From the NCBI RefSeq assembly GCF_003703835.1, contig NZ_RDQR01000025.1, positions 1 through 38,324 on the forward strand: DNA of 38,324 nt, written 5' to 3'. Made by a program: the position numbers and the translations under genes. The stretch is from Auritidibacter ignavus (lineage in GTDB: Bacteria > Actinomycetota > Actinomycetes > Actinomycetales > Micrococcaceae). A model generated the notes under the pieces. The model ran no database searches. It saw only the letters and a program-made list of their open reading frames with translations, and had not been told where the DNA came from. This document shows, piece after piece, positions 21,237 through 30,172 of this stretch; the stretch's first letter is position 1; every line of letters begins with the position of its first letter.

Positions 21237-22889
21237 TCACAGCACGGCACGAGAATCATCAACCTGGTGATCAGCCAGGAGTTGTTTGGCTTGTTCCCGC
21301 ATCTCGATCTTGCGCACTTTCCCCGTCACCGTGGTGGGGAATTCCTTCACCAGGTGAACGTACCGGGGGATTTTGTAGCTGGAGAGATGAGGGACACAGA
21401 ATTCGCGCAATTGCGTGGCGGTCAACGGTTCGGCATCTTCGCGGAGTTGAACCCAGGCCATCAATTCTTCACCATATTTCTCATCGGGCACACCAATGAC
21501 TTGAGCGTCCAGAATATCGGGGTGCGTGTAAAGAAATTCTTCAATCTCCCGTGGATAAATGTTCTCACCGCCACGAATCACCATGTCTTTGAGCCGACCG
21601 GTTACTTTGACGTAGCCGTGTTCATCCATTCGCCCCAGGTCACCGGTCCGCATCCATCCTTGGTCATCCAGCACCTCAGCGGTTTTTTCAGGCTGATTCC
21701 AGTACCCCTGCATCACCAAGTAACCTTTGGTGCAGACTTCGCCATCCTGGTTAATCGGTAACGTCTTTCCGGTGGCCGGGTTGATAATCTTGGTTTCGAC
21801 GTGGGGGCCGGGGCGACCGACGGTAGACACCCGCCGGTTCACCGTATCGTCAGGCCGGGTTTGGGTCGAGACCGGGGATGTCTCGGTCATGCCGTAGCAA
21901 ATGGAGATTTCTTCCATATGCATCTGTCCCATGATTTTGCGCATTACTTCTTCGGGACAGGGCGATCCGGCAATGAGTCCGGTCCGCAGGCTGGAGAGAT
22001 CAAATTCTGAGAACCTCGCCAGCGCCAGCTCGGCGATGAACATGGTCGGCACCCCGTAGAGGGCAGTGCACCGTTCTTGTTCAACCGCTCGCAACACGGC
22101 TACAGGATCAAAAGACATGCCTGGGATAACCATTGTCGCCCCGTGGGTGGTGCAGTTGAGATTGCCCATCACCATTCCGAAACAGTGATAGAACGGCACC
22201 GGAATGCACACCCGGTCGTGCTCGGTGTAGTTGATGGTTTCGCCCACAAAGTAGCCGTTATTGAGGATATTACGGTGGGTCAGGGTGGCCCCTTTCGGAA
22301 AGCCGGTAGTTCCCGAGGTGTATTGGATATTAATCGGGTCGTCGGGGCCGAGCCCAGACTGGACCGCGGCCAGCAGTTCCGCGTCGGCCACGGTGTCGTA
22401 GACCTGAGCCCAGGACTCAGTGGTCATGATGATCTTGACCTGGAAGTCTCCCAGCTCTTCTTCGGCGCGGTTCAGCATCGCGGGGTAATTGCTCTTCGGC
22501 AACGCTTCGGAGGAAATCACCGAGGTGATGCCGGCTTGCTGGACGACGTAGTTGAGTTCGTGTTGGCGATAGGAGGGATTAATGTTGACCAGAATCGCCC
22601 CGATCTCTGCGGTGGCGTACTGGGTCATGGTCCATTCCCAGCGGTTAGTTCCCCAAATCCCGACTCGTTCTCCGGGACGAATTCCCGCACGGTACAACCC
22701 GGTGGCGAGACCACGGACGGCGGTGTGGAATTCTGCGTAGGTCCAGCGTTTACCCTGCACTACATCGACGAGAGCTTCACGATCGGGAAATCTTTCGACG
22801 GTGTCCTTCAGGTTGTCAAAAATAGTGGTTTCCAACAGCGCGACATCGCGGGGGCCAATAGCATGAGACAGCGTCAGCAACTCGGTCAT
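21237..22889 (-). CDS. AMP-forming acyl-CoA synthetase
   Basis: This ATP-dependent ligase activates a carboxylic acid to its CoA ester. The AMP-binding core has [16 protein letters not shown], then [21 protein letters not shown] and [19 protein letters not shown]. The catalytic lysine is in the C-terminal [12 protein letters not shown] 22889 was chosen because AGGAG lies 7 bases upstream; the frame is open a further 25 codons but without such a site. It has 550 residues. Position beside TetR and opposite the carboxylase genes resembles fadD35 in the M. tuberculosis Rv2498c-Rv2506 locus. The acid substrate is unknown; a branched or short chain acid or acetoacetate is likely. Confidence 0.92.
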   Translation of the reverse strand: MTELLTLSHAIGPRDVALLETTIFDNLKDTVERFPDREALVDVVQGKRWTYAEFHTAVRGLATGLYRAGIRPGERVGIWGTNRWEWTMTQYATAEIGAILVNINPSYRQHELNYVVQQAGITSVISSEALPKSNYPAMLNRAEEELGDFQVKIIMTTESWAQVYDTVADAELLAAVQSGLGPDDPINIQYTSGTTGFPKGATLTHRNILNNGYFVGETINYTEHDRVCIPVPFYHCFGMVMGNLNCTTHGATMVIPGMSFDPVAVLRAVEQERCTALYGVPTMFIAELALARFSEFDLSSLRTGLIAGSPCPEEVMRKIMGQMHMEEISICYGMTETSPVSTQTRPDDTVNRRVSTVGRPGPHVETKIINPATGKTLPINQDGEVCTKGYLVMQGYWNQPEKTAEVLDDQGWMRTGDLGRMDEHGYVKVTGRLKDMVIRGGENIYPREIEEFLYTHPDILDAQVIGVPDEKYGEELMAWVQLREDAEPLTATQLREFCVPHLSSYKIPRYVHLVKEFPTTVTGKVRKIEMREQAKQLLADHQVDDSRAVL

Positions 22890-22960
22890 CGGGGGCTCCT
22901 GATCATCCTGGATCTGGCGACCAGATCGGTGTTCTAATGACGCCAAGGTACCAGCATGTG

Positions 22961-23611
22961 TCATAAATCACAATAACAGCTCCTTGGGAGAGGCGACTGC
23001 CCCACATGAGCCGATTCATGCGCCATCACGGCCAACAGGTGCGCCAGTCGCTGGTCAGCTCGCTGAGCCCGGTAGCCGCCAGTGAGCGAGTGCGCCGTGG
23101 AGTTAATCAGCCCAAAAATCCCGTAGACCCGCGTGCGAATCTCCTTGGTCGTATCAGCGGGGTGTAACTGAGCCAGAGCCTGCGACCAGATGCGAACATA
23201 CTCTCGCTGTGTCCGACGAACCTGTTGTCGATCCTCATTGGCCAACTGCGCCATTTCTTGGTCTTGAATCCGAATCACCTCCGGCGCATCCAAAGCGAAG
23301 CGCACATGAAAACTAATGAGCTCATCCAGCTGGGGCGTCGGATCCGGATAATGACTTTGAATCCACCGGCCACCTTCCAACAGGGTTCGACTCACATCGA
23401 CCAACACTTGGCCCAACAGATGTTGCTTGGAATCGAAGTGACGATAGATCGCCTGCGCTGTCACACCGACTTCGGCCCCCACGTCAGCCAGGGACACTTG
23501 CGCATACCCATGAGCTGCGAATAATCGCGCCGCGGCATCTAGCAGCGACTGTCGCCGGCGGGCTTTATCTTGGGCTCGACGGGTTCGTTGCCCCTGAATT
23601 TCAGTGGTCAT
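22961..23611 (-). CDS. TetR-family regulator of the acyl-CoA degradation locus
   Basis: The 216-residue protein has an N-terminal TetR DNA-binding domain: [16 protein letters not shown], then [29 protein letters not shown] with the helix-turn-helix at about 40-60. The rest is a ligand-binding helical domain. ATG 23611 has AAAGGAG 7 bases upstream; a longer in-frame extension lacks this. It is divergent from the carboxylase operon and leads its own operon with the synthetase and thiolase. Candidate operators lie in the shared promoter region (23665-23698). The ligand is probably an acyl-CoA of the pathway, by analogy only. Confidence 0.9.
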   Translation of the reverse strand: MTTEIQGQRTRRAQDKARRRQSLLDAAARLFAAHGYAQVSLADVGAEVGVTAQAIYRHFDSKQHLLGQVLVDVSRTLLEGGRWIQSHYPDPTPQLDELISFHVRFALDAPEVIRIQDQEMAQLANEDRQQVRRTQREYVRIWSQALAQLHPADTTKEIRTRVYGIFGLINSTAHSLTGGYRAQRADQRLAHLLAVMAHESAHVGQSPLPRSCYCDL

Positions 23612-23655
23612 CGTGACTCCTTTACGGGACTTTCTCACTGCAGAGATCCGCCATC

Positions 23656-23698
23656 TAGACAAATGTGAATCATATCACTATCCTAAGATTCAGTGAAT
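23656..23698 (+). promoter_or_regulatory. Promoter and candidate TetR operators of the carboxylase operon
   Basis: TAGACA (23656-23661) and TATCCT (23679-23684), spaced 17 bases, make a good plus-strand promoter. Two palindromes overlap it: GTGA-N6-TCAC in the spacer (23665-23678) and ATTCAGTGAAT (23688-23698) near the expected transcription start. A repressor bound at either site would block initiation and could also affect the divergent tetR. Which one, if either, is bound is not known. Confidence 0.5.
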
Positions 23699-23730
23699 GG
23701 CGATTAACCCAATTTGTCGCAGGAGGTCCC

Positions 23731-25338
23731 ATGGCGGAGGTCAGTAGCCCGGTCGATACTCGATCTGAACAGTTTCAGGCCAACGCTGCGTTTCACCACG
23801 GACTCTGGGACGAATTGCGCCAGAGACTGGCAAGGGTGCGCCGAGGCGGGTCAGAGAAGGCCCGGCAACGCCATCTGGATCGTGGTCGCATGCTCCCACG
23901 GGATCGCGTAACCCGCGTGCTCGACGATGGCAGCCCCTTTTTGGAAATTGGTGCGCTGGCGGCCTGGGATGTCTACGATAATCAAGCTCCGTCAGCAGGA
24001 ATTATTATCGGCATCGGACTGGTTCACGCACGACCGGTGATGGTGGTCTGCAATGATTCTACGGTCAAGGGGGGTACCTATTTCCCGCTGACGGTCAAAA
24101 AGCACCTGCGTGCCCAAACCATCGCATTAGAGAACGAATTGCCCTGTATTTACTTGGTGGACTCCGGCGGTGCCTATCTGCCGATGCAGGATGAGGTCTT
24201 CCCCGACCGCGAGCATTTCGGCCGGATCTTTTTCAACCAAGCCACGATGTCGGCGAAGAAGATCCCACAATTAGCGGCGGTGCTGGGCTCATGTACGGCA
24301 GGTGGGGCCTACGTGCCGGCCATGAGTGATGAGTCGGTGATTGTCCGCAACCAGGGCACGATCTTCTTGGGTGGTCCGCCCCTGGTGAAAGCAGCTACGG
24401 GTGAACAAGTCAGTGCCGAGGAGCTGGGCGGCGCCGAGGTCCATACGAAGACCTCCGGAGTAGCCGATCACATCGCCGAATCCGATGACCACGCGTTACA
24501 GATCATTCGCAATATTGTCGCGACGCTACCTCCTCCGCATCCCCGGGCCTGGCAGAAAATCACCGCGAGCGCCCCTGCGGCGGACCCCGACGAGTTAGCC
24601 GGGATCATCCCGCAGGATCTGAATCAGGCCTTTGATGCCTACCAGGTCATCGACCGCGTCATTGATCGGGATTCGTTCCACGAGTTCAAACCCGATTACG
24701 GGACATCGCTGGTCACCGGCTTCGCTCGACTCGAAGGTCACCCGGTGGGGATTGTAGCCAATAACGGGATTCTCTTCTCTGAATCCTCGCTCAAGGGAGC
24801 TCACTTCATCGAATTATGCGACCAACGTGGCATCCCACTGATCTTTCTGCAAAATATTTCCGGATTCATGGTCGGTAAGGATTATGAACACGGAGGCATC
24901 GCCAAAAACGGGGCCAAAATGGTCACGGCGGTCTCCACCGTACGGGTTCCTAAAATCACCGTGGTCATCGGTGGGTCTTTTGGCGCCGGGAACTATTCGA
25001 TGTGTGGACGGGCATATTCGCCACGGTTTTTGTTCATGTGGCCCAATGCCCGGATCTCGGTGATGGGCGCCGACCAGGCTGCCGGTGTGCTTGCTACGGT
25101 CAAGCGGGACCAGCACGAGGCCGCCGGCACCGAATGGTCGGCCGAAGAAGAGGCTGAGTTCACCGCACCCATCAAGGCCAGCTACGAAGCCCAGGGCCAA
25201 CCGTATTATTCCAGTGCGCGACTGTGGGATGACGGAATCATTGACCCGCGCGATACACGTCGGGTTCTGGCGATGGCGCTGGACGTGTGCCGTCAGCCCG
25301 ATCTGCCACCCACCGGTTTCGGAGTCTTCCGCATGTAG
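23731..25338 (+). CDS. accD1: Methylcrotonyl-CoA-type carboxylase, carboxyltransferase (beta) subunit
   Basis: This 535-residue protein transfers the carboxyl group from biotin to an acyl-CoA. It has the two-part crotonase-like carboxyltransferase fold. The N-terminal half includes [21 protein letters not shown] and [16 protein letters not shown]. The C-terminal half includes [20 protein letters not shown] and [20 protein letters not shown]. This set is typical of methylcrotonyl-CoA carboxylase. ATG 23731 has AGGAGG five bases upstream; the frame's earlier ATG has none. It resembles M. tuberculosis accD1. Substrate assignment rests on family and neighbours. Confidence 0.93.
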   Translation: MAEVSSPVDTRSEQFQANAAFHHGLWDELRQRLARVRRGGSEKARQRHLDRGRMLPRDRVTRVLDDGSPFLEIGALAAWDVYDNQAPSAGIIIGIGLVHARPVMVVCNDSTVKGGTYFPLTVKKHLRAQTIALENELPCIYLVDSGGAYLPMQDEVFPDREHFGRIFFNQATMSAKKIPQLAAVLGSCTAGGAYVPAMSDESVIVRNQGTIFLGGPPLVKAATGEQVSAEELGGAEVHTKTSGVADHIAESDDHALQIIRNIVATLPPPHPRAWQKITASAPAADPDELAGIIPQDLNQAFDAYQVIDRVIDRDSFHEFKPDYGTSLVTGFARLEGHPVGIVANNGILFSESSLKGAHFIELCDQRGIPLIFLQNISGFMVGKDYEHGGIAKNGAKMVTAVSTVRVPKITVVIGGSFGAGNYSMCGRAYSPRFLFMWPNARISVMGADQAAGVLATVKRDQHEAAGTEWSAEEEAEFTAPIKASYEAQGQPYYSSARLWDDGIIDPRDTRRVLAMALDVCRQPDLPPTGFGVFRM

Positions 25339-25419
25339 TCGTGACCTGGACTCTGTCTGTTCAGCGCCCTGCCCTGACCTACCGCCAGCCATATTGCACC
25401 GCACAGTGAAAGATGACTC

Positions 25420-27465
25420 ATGGATCAACCCACCGCTTCAGTCTTCCGCACCGTTATGATCGCTAACCGAGGCGAAATTGCGTGCCGGGTCATCCGGACC
25501 GTTCACCAGATGGGCATGACCGCTGTGGCGGTGTATACCACGCCGGATGCCCAGGCATTGCATGTCCGACTCGCCGACCGAGCCGTGCATTTACCCGACC
25601 ACCAGGCCACCACCGGCTACTTGGACATCGACGCGGTCGTGGCCGCTGCGGTGGAGACGGGGTCTGACGCTATCCATCCCGGCTACGGCTTCCTGTCAGA
25701 GAATGCGGACTTTGCCAGAGCCTGTGCTCGAGCAGGGATCACGTTCATCGGTCCCGATGCACAGGCCCTGGAGATCATGGGCGATAAGATCACCTCAAAA
25801 AAGCACGTCGGTGCCGCCGGGGTCCCACTCATTCAAGGGATTTCTGAACCCGGACTCAGTGATGAGGAGCTGGTCGACAAAGCCTGTTCGATGACTTTTC
25901 CAGTGCTGATCAAGCCGTCTGCCGGCGGTGGCGGGAAGGGCATGTACGTTGCCGAGTTCTTGGACCAGTTGCCGGAAATGTTGGCCACCGCTCGACGTAT
26001 CGCCCACGCTTCGTTTGGCGATGACACGCTTTTTATTGAACAGCTCATCGGCTCCCCACGCCACGTTGAGGTCCAGATTCTCGCCGACCAGCACGGCAAT
26101 GTCATCCACCTGGGCGAACGAGAATGCTCCTTGCAGCGCCGGCACCAAAAGGTCATTGAAGAAGCCCCCTCGGTGGTCTTGACCGACCAGACGCGTGCCA
26201 GAATTGGTCAGGCCGCCTGCGATACCGCTCTCTCTGTAAATTATCGCGGTGCCGGAACCGTGGAGTTCTTAGTCTCCGATCACGACCCGGACACCTTCTA
26301 CTTCATGGAGATGAATACTCGCCTGCAGGTCGAGCACCCGGTCACCGAAGAAATCACGGGCATCGATCTGGTGGAACAGCAGCTTCGCATCGCCGCCGGC
26401 GAGCCACTAGCCTACACCCAGGACGAGATTCAGTTGCGCGGTCATTCGGTCGAGGCTCGGGTGTATGCCGAGGTTCCTGCCGCCGGCTTCCTGCCCTCCA
26501 CCGGAACCATCCTCGAACTGGCCGAACCGGCCGGCACCGGGGTGCGGGTTGATTCCGGGTTGCGTCGTGGCAGTGTCATCGGCACGAATTTCGATCCGAT
26601 GCTTGCCAAGGTCATCGCGACCGGCACGCACCGTGACCAGGCGCTAGACCGTCTCGATCGGGCGTTGAAGAACATGGTGGTGCTCGGGGTCCAGACCAAT
26701 ATCAGTTATCTACGACAGTTGATCAATGATAGCCGGGTCCGAGCCGGGGCGTTAGATACCACCATGATCGAACGGATCCTGCCGGAGATGGATTTCCCGG
26801 GGCCCGGAGCCGACGACGCACAGATTGCAGCCACATTGGCTTACCACTTTGAACCGGCTCCGACCACCAGCCTGTCCTCCGGATGGCGTTGCGATGGGTG
26901 GCGCAGCATGGCCGAGTCGCCAAGCGTCCGCCGGCACGTCAGCTACCGTACGGCTTCCGGGGACACCGAAGACTTCGACGTCACCTTGGACCCCTCCACG
27001 GTGGTCGAGCAGGTGGGAGACCATGAGTACCTATTATCCACACCAGAGTCAATGACCACCAGGGTGCACGCGGTCGTCGCCACACAACGCGCCGGGCAAA
27101 GCCAGCTGTGGTGTTTCACCCCGAACTTCGCCGGACTGCTGACCATCAGTGACCGACAGGCCATCACCAGCAACGAGGTCCAAGCCCAGCAGGCTGGCAC
27201 TGCCGGGCTTATCTCCAACCCGGACGTGAGCTCCCCGCTACCCGGCACTGTGATGTCGGTGCTGGCAACCTCCGGAGACCAGGTATCAGCCGGCGACACG
27301 CTGGTGATCGTGGAAGCTATGAAGATGGAGCACCGGCTGGTCGCTCCCTTCGACGGTGTCGTCACGATCCACACAGCAGAAACCGAACAGGTCAAGCTCG
27401 GCCAAGTGCTGGCCAGCATCACCCCTGACGATGACAAGAATCCAGAGAACGAGCCCGCAAACTAG
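25420..27465 (+). CDS. accA1: Methylcrotonyl-CoA-type carboxylase, biotin carboxylase and carrier (alpha) subunit
   Basis: This 681-residue subunit carboxylates its own biotin with ATP and bicarbonate. The biotin carboxylase part begins MIANRGEIACRVIRT and includes the ATP-grasp glycine loop KPSAGGGGKGM, LQRRHQKVIEEAP and MEMNTRLQVEHPVTE. The linker region (about 455-600) is less conserved. The carrier domain at the end carries the biotinylation site VEAMKMEH with Lys635. It follows accD1 by 81 bases, an order shared with M. tuberculosis accD1-accA1. Confidence 0.94.
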   Translation: MDQPTASVFRTVMIANRGEIACRVIRTVHQMGMTAVAVYTTPDAQALHVRLADRAVHLPDHQATTGYLDIDAVVAAAVETGSDAIHPGYGFLSENADFARACARAGITFIGPDAQALEIMGDKITSKKHVGAAGVPLIQGISEPGLSDEELVDKACSMTFPVLIKPSAGGGGKGMYVAEFLDQLPEMLATARRIAHASFGDDTLFIEQLIGSPRHVEVQILADQHGNVIHLGERECSLQRRHQKVIEEAPSVVLTDQTRARIGQAACDTALSVNYRGAGTVEFLVSDHDPDTFYFMEMNTRLQVEHPVTEEITGIDLVEQQLRIAAGEPLAYTQDEIQLRGHSVEARVYAEVPAAGFLPSTGTILELAEPAGTGVRVDSGLRRGSVIGTNFDPMLAKVIATGTHRDQALDRLDRALKNMVVLGVQTNISYLRQLINDSRVRAGALDTTMIERILPEMDFPGPGADDAQIAATLAYHFEPAPTTSLSSGWRCDGWRSMAESPSVRRHVSYRTASGDTEDFDVTLDPSTVVEQVGDHEYLLSTPESMTTRVHAVVATQRAGQSQLWCFTPNFAGLLTISDRQAITSNEVQAQQAGTAGLISNPDVSSPLPGTVMSVLATSGDQVSAGDTLVIVEAMKMEHRLVAPFDGVVTIHTAETEQVKLGQVLASITPDDDKNPENEPAN

Positions 27466-27497
27466 CTGGTGATGACCACCACGAAAGGACCTTGGCG

Positions 27498-28631
27498 ATG
27501 TCCCTTGATCTCACCGATGAACAACAGGAATTGATTGCTACCGTCCGCGACTTCGCACAGAACGTCGTCGCTGCTGTGTCCTCACAGCATGACCGCGAGC
27601 ATAGCTTCCCTTACGAGGTCATTGCTCAGATGGGAGAACTCGGCCTCTTCGGTCTCCCCTTCCCCGAGGATTATGAGGGCATGGGCGGGGATTTCTTCGC
27701 CCTGTGCTTGGCATTGGAAGAATTGGCCAAAGTCGATCAATCCGTTGCCATTACGCTGGAGGCGGGAGTTTCCCTGGGCGCGATGCCGATCTACCGTTTC
27801 GGGACGGAGGAGCAAAAGCAACGCTGGCTTCCCGACCTGGTTGCCGGCCGAAAGCTGGCCGGTTTCGGTCTTACTGAGCCGGGCGCCGGATCCGACGCCG
27901 GTGGCACCCGCACCACTGCTCGTGCAGACGGCGACCACTGGGTGATTAATGGAAATAAGGAATTCATCACCAACTCCGGAACCGACATCACCTCGGTGGT
28001 CACCGTGACTGCGGTGACTGGGGACCATGAAATCTCCACGATCATCGTGCCGACCGACACCCCGGGCTTCACCGCCGAACCGGCCTATGACAAGGTGGGC
28101 TGGAATGCTTCCGACACCCACCCGTTGACGCTGAATGACGTGAGAGTGCCACAAGAAAACCTGTTGGGTCAACGGGGCCGTGGCTTTGCTAATTTCCTCC
28201 ACACCCTGGATGAGGGCCGGGTGGCCATTGCCGCGTTATCGGCCGGTGTTGCCCAAGGATGCGTGGATGAAGCGGTCCGGTACGCCAATACGCGCATCAC
28301 CTTCGGCTCTCCCATTTCCCGCAATCAGGCCATTAGCTTCAAGATCGCCCGGATGCAGGCTCGCGCCCACACCGCACGGCTGGCCTACTATGATGCAGCA
28401 CAGAAATTGGTCGCGGGCCGACCGTTCAAAACCGAAGCCTCGATCGCCAAGTTGGTGGCCTCCGAGGCGGCCATGGATAACGCTCGAGATGCCACTCAGG
28501 TCTTCGGCGGCTACGGATTCATGAACGAGTCTCTGGTCGCTCGCCACTACCGCGATTCGAAGATCCTGGAGATCGGCGAAGGCACCACCGAGGTCCAGTT
28601 GATGCTGATCGCTCGATCCTTGGGCATGTAA
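27498..28631 (+). CDS. FadE19-like acyl-CoA dehydrogenase
   Basis: This FAD enzyme oxidises an acyl-CoA to the 2,3-enoyl-CoA. Motifs include FGLTEPGAGSDAGGTRT for the flavin site, ITFGSPISRNQAISFKIARM, FGGYGFMNE, and the catalytic-base region YRDSKILEIGEGTTEVQ. The glutamate of EGTT (Glu361) is at the usual medium/short-chain dehydrogenase position. The position equivalent to the human isovaleryl-CoA dehydrogenase base (LER) reads LDEGR, so it is not a typical IVD. ATG 27498 has AAAGGA eight bases upstream. It has 377 residues. A branched-chain acyl-CoA such as isovaleryl-CoA is the likely substrate by context. Confidence 0.92.
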   Translation: MSLDLTDEQQELIATVRDFAQNVVAAVSSQHDREHSFPYEVIAQMGELGLFGLPFPEDYEGMGGDFFALCLALEELAKVDQSVAITLEAGVSLGAMPIYRFGTEEQKQRWLPDLVAGRKLAGFGLTEPGAGSDAGGTRTTARADGDHWVINGNKEFITNSGTDITSVVTVTAVTGDHEISTIIVPTDTPGFTAEPAYDKVGWNASDTHPLTLNDVRVPQENLLGQRGRGFANFLHTLDEGRVAIAALSAGVAQGCVDEAVRYANTRITFGSPISRNQAISFKIARMQARAHTARLAYYDAAQKLVAGRPFKTEASIAKLVASEAAMDNARDATQVFGGYGFMNESLVARHYRDSKILEIGEGTTEVQLMLIARSLGM

Positions 28632-28681
28632 TCCCCTTGAGCATCGACAAACCGAATGCTATGTGAAAAAGGAGCCTGCTT

Positions 28682-29203
28682 GTGAGTACCGCAGATCAGA
28701 CACCGCCGGTGGTGGTGCAACGGGGCCTCTACGCCGATGAGATGGAGGTCGGCACAATCTATCAGCATGCCCCGGGTCGAACCATCACCGAGGCCGACAA
28801 CGTACTGTTCACGACTCTGTCCATGAACACCCAATCGCTGCACTTGGACGCGCACTGGTCGTCCCAACAGTCCTTCGGCCAACCCCTGGTGAATTCTATG
28901 CTGACCTTGGCAACCATCGTCGGCGCCTCAGTAGCCCAACTGACTCAAGGGACCATTGTGGCTAATCTAGGCTTCGACACTGTCGCATTCCCGCACCCGA
29001 TGTATCACGGTGACACGCTGTATACCCGCACCGAAATCCTGGACAAGCGGGATTCTGCTTCCCGCCCGCATCAGAGCATCGTGAAGTTCCAGCACGTAGG
29101 TGTTAATCAGGATGGCACCGTGGTTGCCGAGTGTGTGCGCTCCACGCTGCTGTGGAAGAACGAAGCTGAACATCGGCGAGAGCAGTCAGGACAGCGTCCA
29201 TGA
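28682..29203 (+). CDS. MaoC-family hydratase
   Basis: This 173-residue protein is a hot-dog-fold MaoC-type enoyl-CoA hydratase, resembling Rv2499c of M. tuberculosis. Recognisable are GRTITEADNVLFTTLSMNTQ with the likely catalytic Asp-His dyad region, LHLDAHWSSQQSFGQPLVNSMLTL, and GFDTVAFPHPMYHGDTLYTRTEI. MaoC hydratases characteristically give (R)-3-hydroxyacyl-CoA. Start is GTG 28682 with AAGGAG upstream. Its stop overlaps the next ATG by four bases (ATGA). In this locus it probably hydrates the carboxylated enoyl-CoA (methylglutaconyl-CoA), an inference from position. Confidence 0.88.
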   Translation: MSTADQTPPVVVQRGLYADEMEVGTIYQHAPGRTITEADNVLFTTLSMNTQSLHLDAHWSSQQSFGQPLVNSMLTLATIVGASVAQLTQGTIVANLGFDTVAFPHPMYHGDTLYTRTEILDKRDSASRPHQSIVKFQHVGVNQDGTVVAECVRSTLLWKNEAEHRREQSGQRP

Positions 29204-30060
29204 ACCAACCACGCGATATCTTCACGCTGGGGCCGGCGATCTTGTTCTGCCCTGCCGACCGTCCGCAGCGATACATCAAAGCGGCCGAACGGGCTGATGC
29301 GGTCATCCTCGACCTGGAGGATGCGGTTGCCCCTGATGCCAAAGACCGGGCCCGTCACGCTCTGCAAGAACATCTGGCCACGACCGTGGCGCAGGATGCG
29401 ACGCTGGCAGCCCGCACGATAGTGCGGATCAATCCTGTCGGTACCGAGATGGCTCGGGCCGACCTGGCGACGTTGGCCGGTAGTTCGGTGACCACGGTGA
29501 TGGTCCCGAAGGTCGAATCGGTCCATCAGCTCGATGCCGTAGCGTCTCGTCTGGACGACCATGTGGGGATGGTGGCCCTGGTGGAAACCGCCCGTGGTGT
29601 GGCCTACGCGGCAGCGATCGCCGAGCATCCGCGGGTGGTGGCCATGATGTGGGGTGCTGAGGATCTCATCGCGTCCATGGGCGGTTCCTCCTCACGTCAT
29701 GCCGACGGAACCTACCGGGATGTCCCCCGTTTTGCCCGGTCCCAGGTGATGGTGGCCGCCGCAAGTGCCGGGGTGGCCTGTGTGGATTCGATCTGGGCCG
29801 ATATCCAGGATCTGCAGGGTCTGCGAGTGGAAGTCGAAGACGCTGTAGCGACCGGCTTTAGCGCCAAAGCATGTATCCACCCCTCACATGTGGCGACGAT
29901 CCGGGAGGGTTTCACCCCCAGCGCAGCAGATCAAGAATATGCTCGTGCTTTGCTGGCAGCTGTCGAGGACCACCCCCAGGGAGTGTTCTCCTTCCGGGGC
30001 ACCATGGTCGACGGTCCGCTCATCGCTCACGCGCGCAGGATTATCGCCCGGACCGGCTGA
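29200..30060 (+). CDS. CitE-like 3-hydroxyacyl-CoA lyase
   Basis: This 286-residue protein is a TIM-barrel HpcH/HpaI-CitE superfamily lyase. Visible motifs are PAILFCPADRPQRYIKAAERADAVILDLEDAV (metal-site region at DLEDAV), RINPVGTEMARADL, VPKVES, LVETARGV, MMWGAEDLIA and ACIHPSHV. The neighbouring genes match those around Rv2498c, which I recall as a stereospecific lyase for an (R)-3-hydroxyacyl-CoA such as 3-hydroxy-3-methylglutaryl-CoA. It would give acetoacetate and acetyl-CoA here. Translation is coupled to the MaoC gene by the ATGA overlap. It is not the citrate lyase subunit, since citD and citF are absent. Confidence 0.88.
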   Translation: MNQPRDIFTLGPAILFCPADRPQRYIKAAERADAVILDLEDAVAPDAKDRARHALQEHLATTVAQDATLAARTIVRINPVGTEMARADLATLAGSSVTTVMVPKVESVHQLDAVASRLDDHVGMVALVETARGVAYAAAIAEHPRVVAMMWGAEDLIASMGGSSSRHADGTYRDVPRFARSQVMVAAASAGVACVDSIWADIQDLQGLRVEVEDAVATGFSAKACIHPSHVATIREGFTPSAADQEYARALLAAVEDHPQGVFSFRGTMVDGPLIAHARRIIARTG

Positions 30061-30068
30061 TCGGGGTT

Positions 30069-30086
30069 TCCGATCATCGCATCGGA
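30069..30086 (+). terminator. Possible terminator after the CitE-like lyase
   Basis: TCCGAT (30069-30074) pairs with ATCGGA (30081-30086) across the loop CATCGC. The following GATTTCTATT is only moderately T-rich. It lies 9 bases past the lyase stop and would close the acyl-CoA operon. Confidence 0.35.
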
Positions 30087-30172
30087 GATTTCTATTGGAC
30101 CGCCTGTGACGCGCTCCATAGGGTAAGGATTAGAGGCACAGCCCATAGATCAATAACAACAAGGAGGTTATT

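Noticed and set aside
29200-30060. Citrate lyase beta subunit
   Set aside because: No citD, citF or citrate lyase accessory genes lie nearby; the MaoC and carboxylase context fits a 3-hydroxyacyl-CoA lyase.
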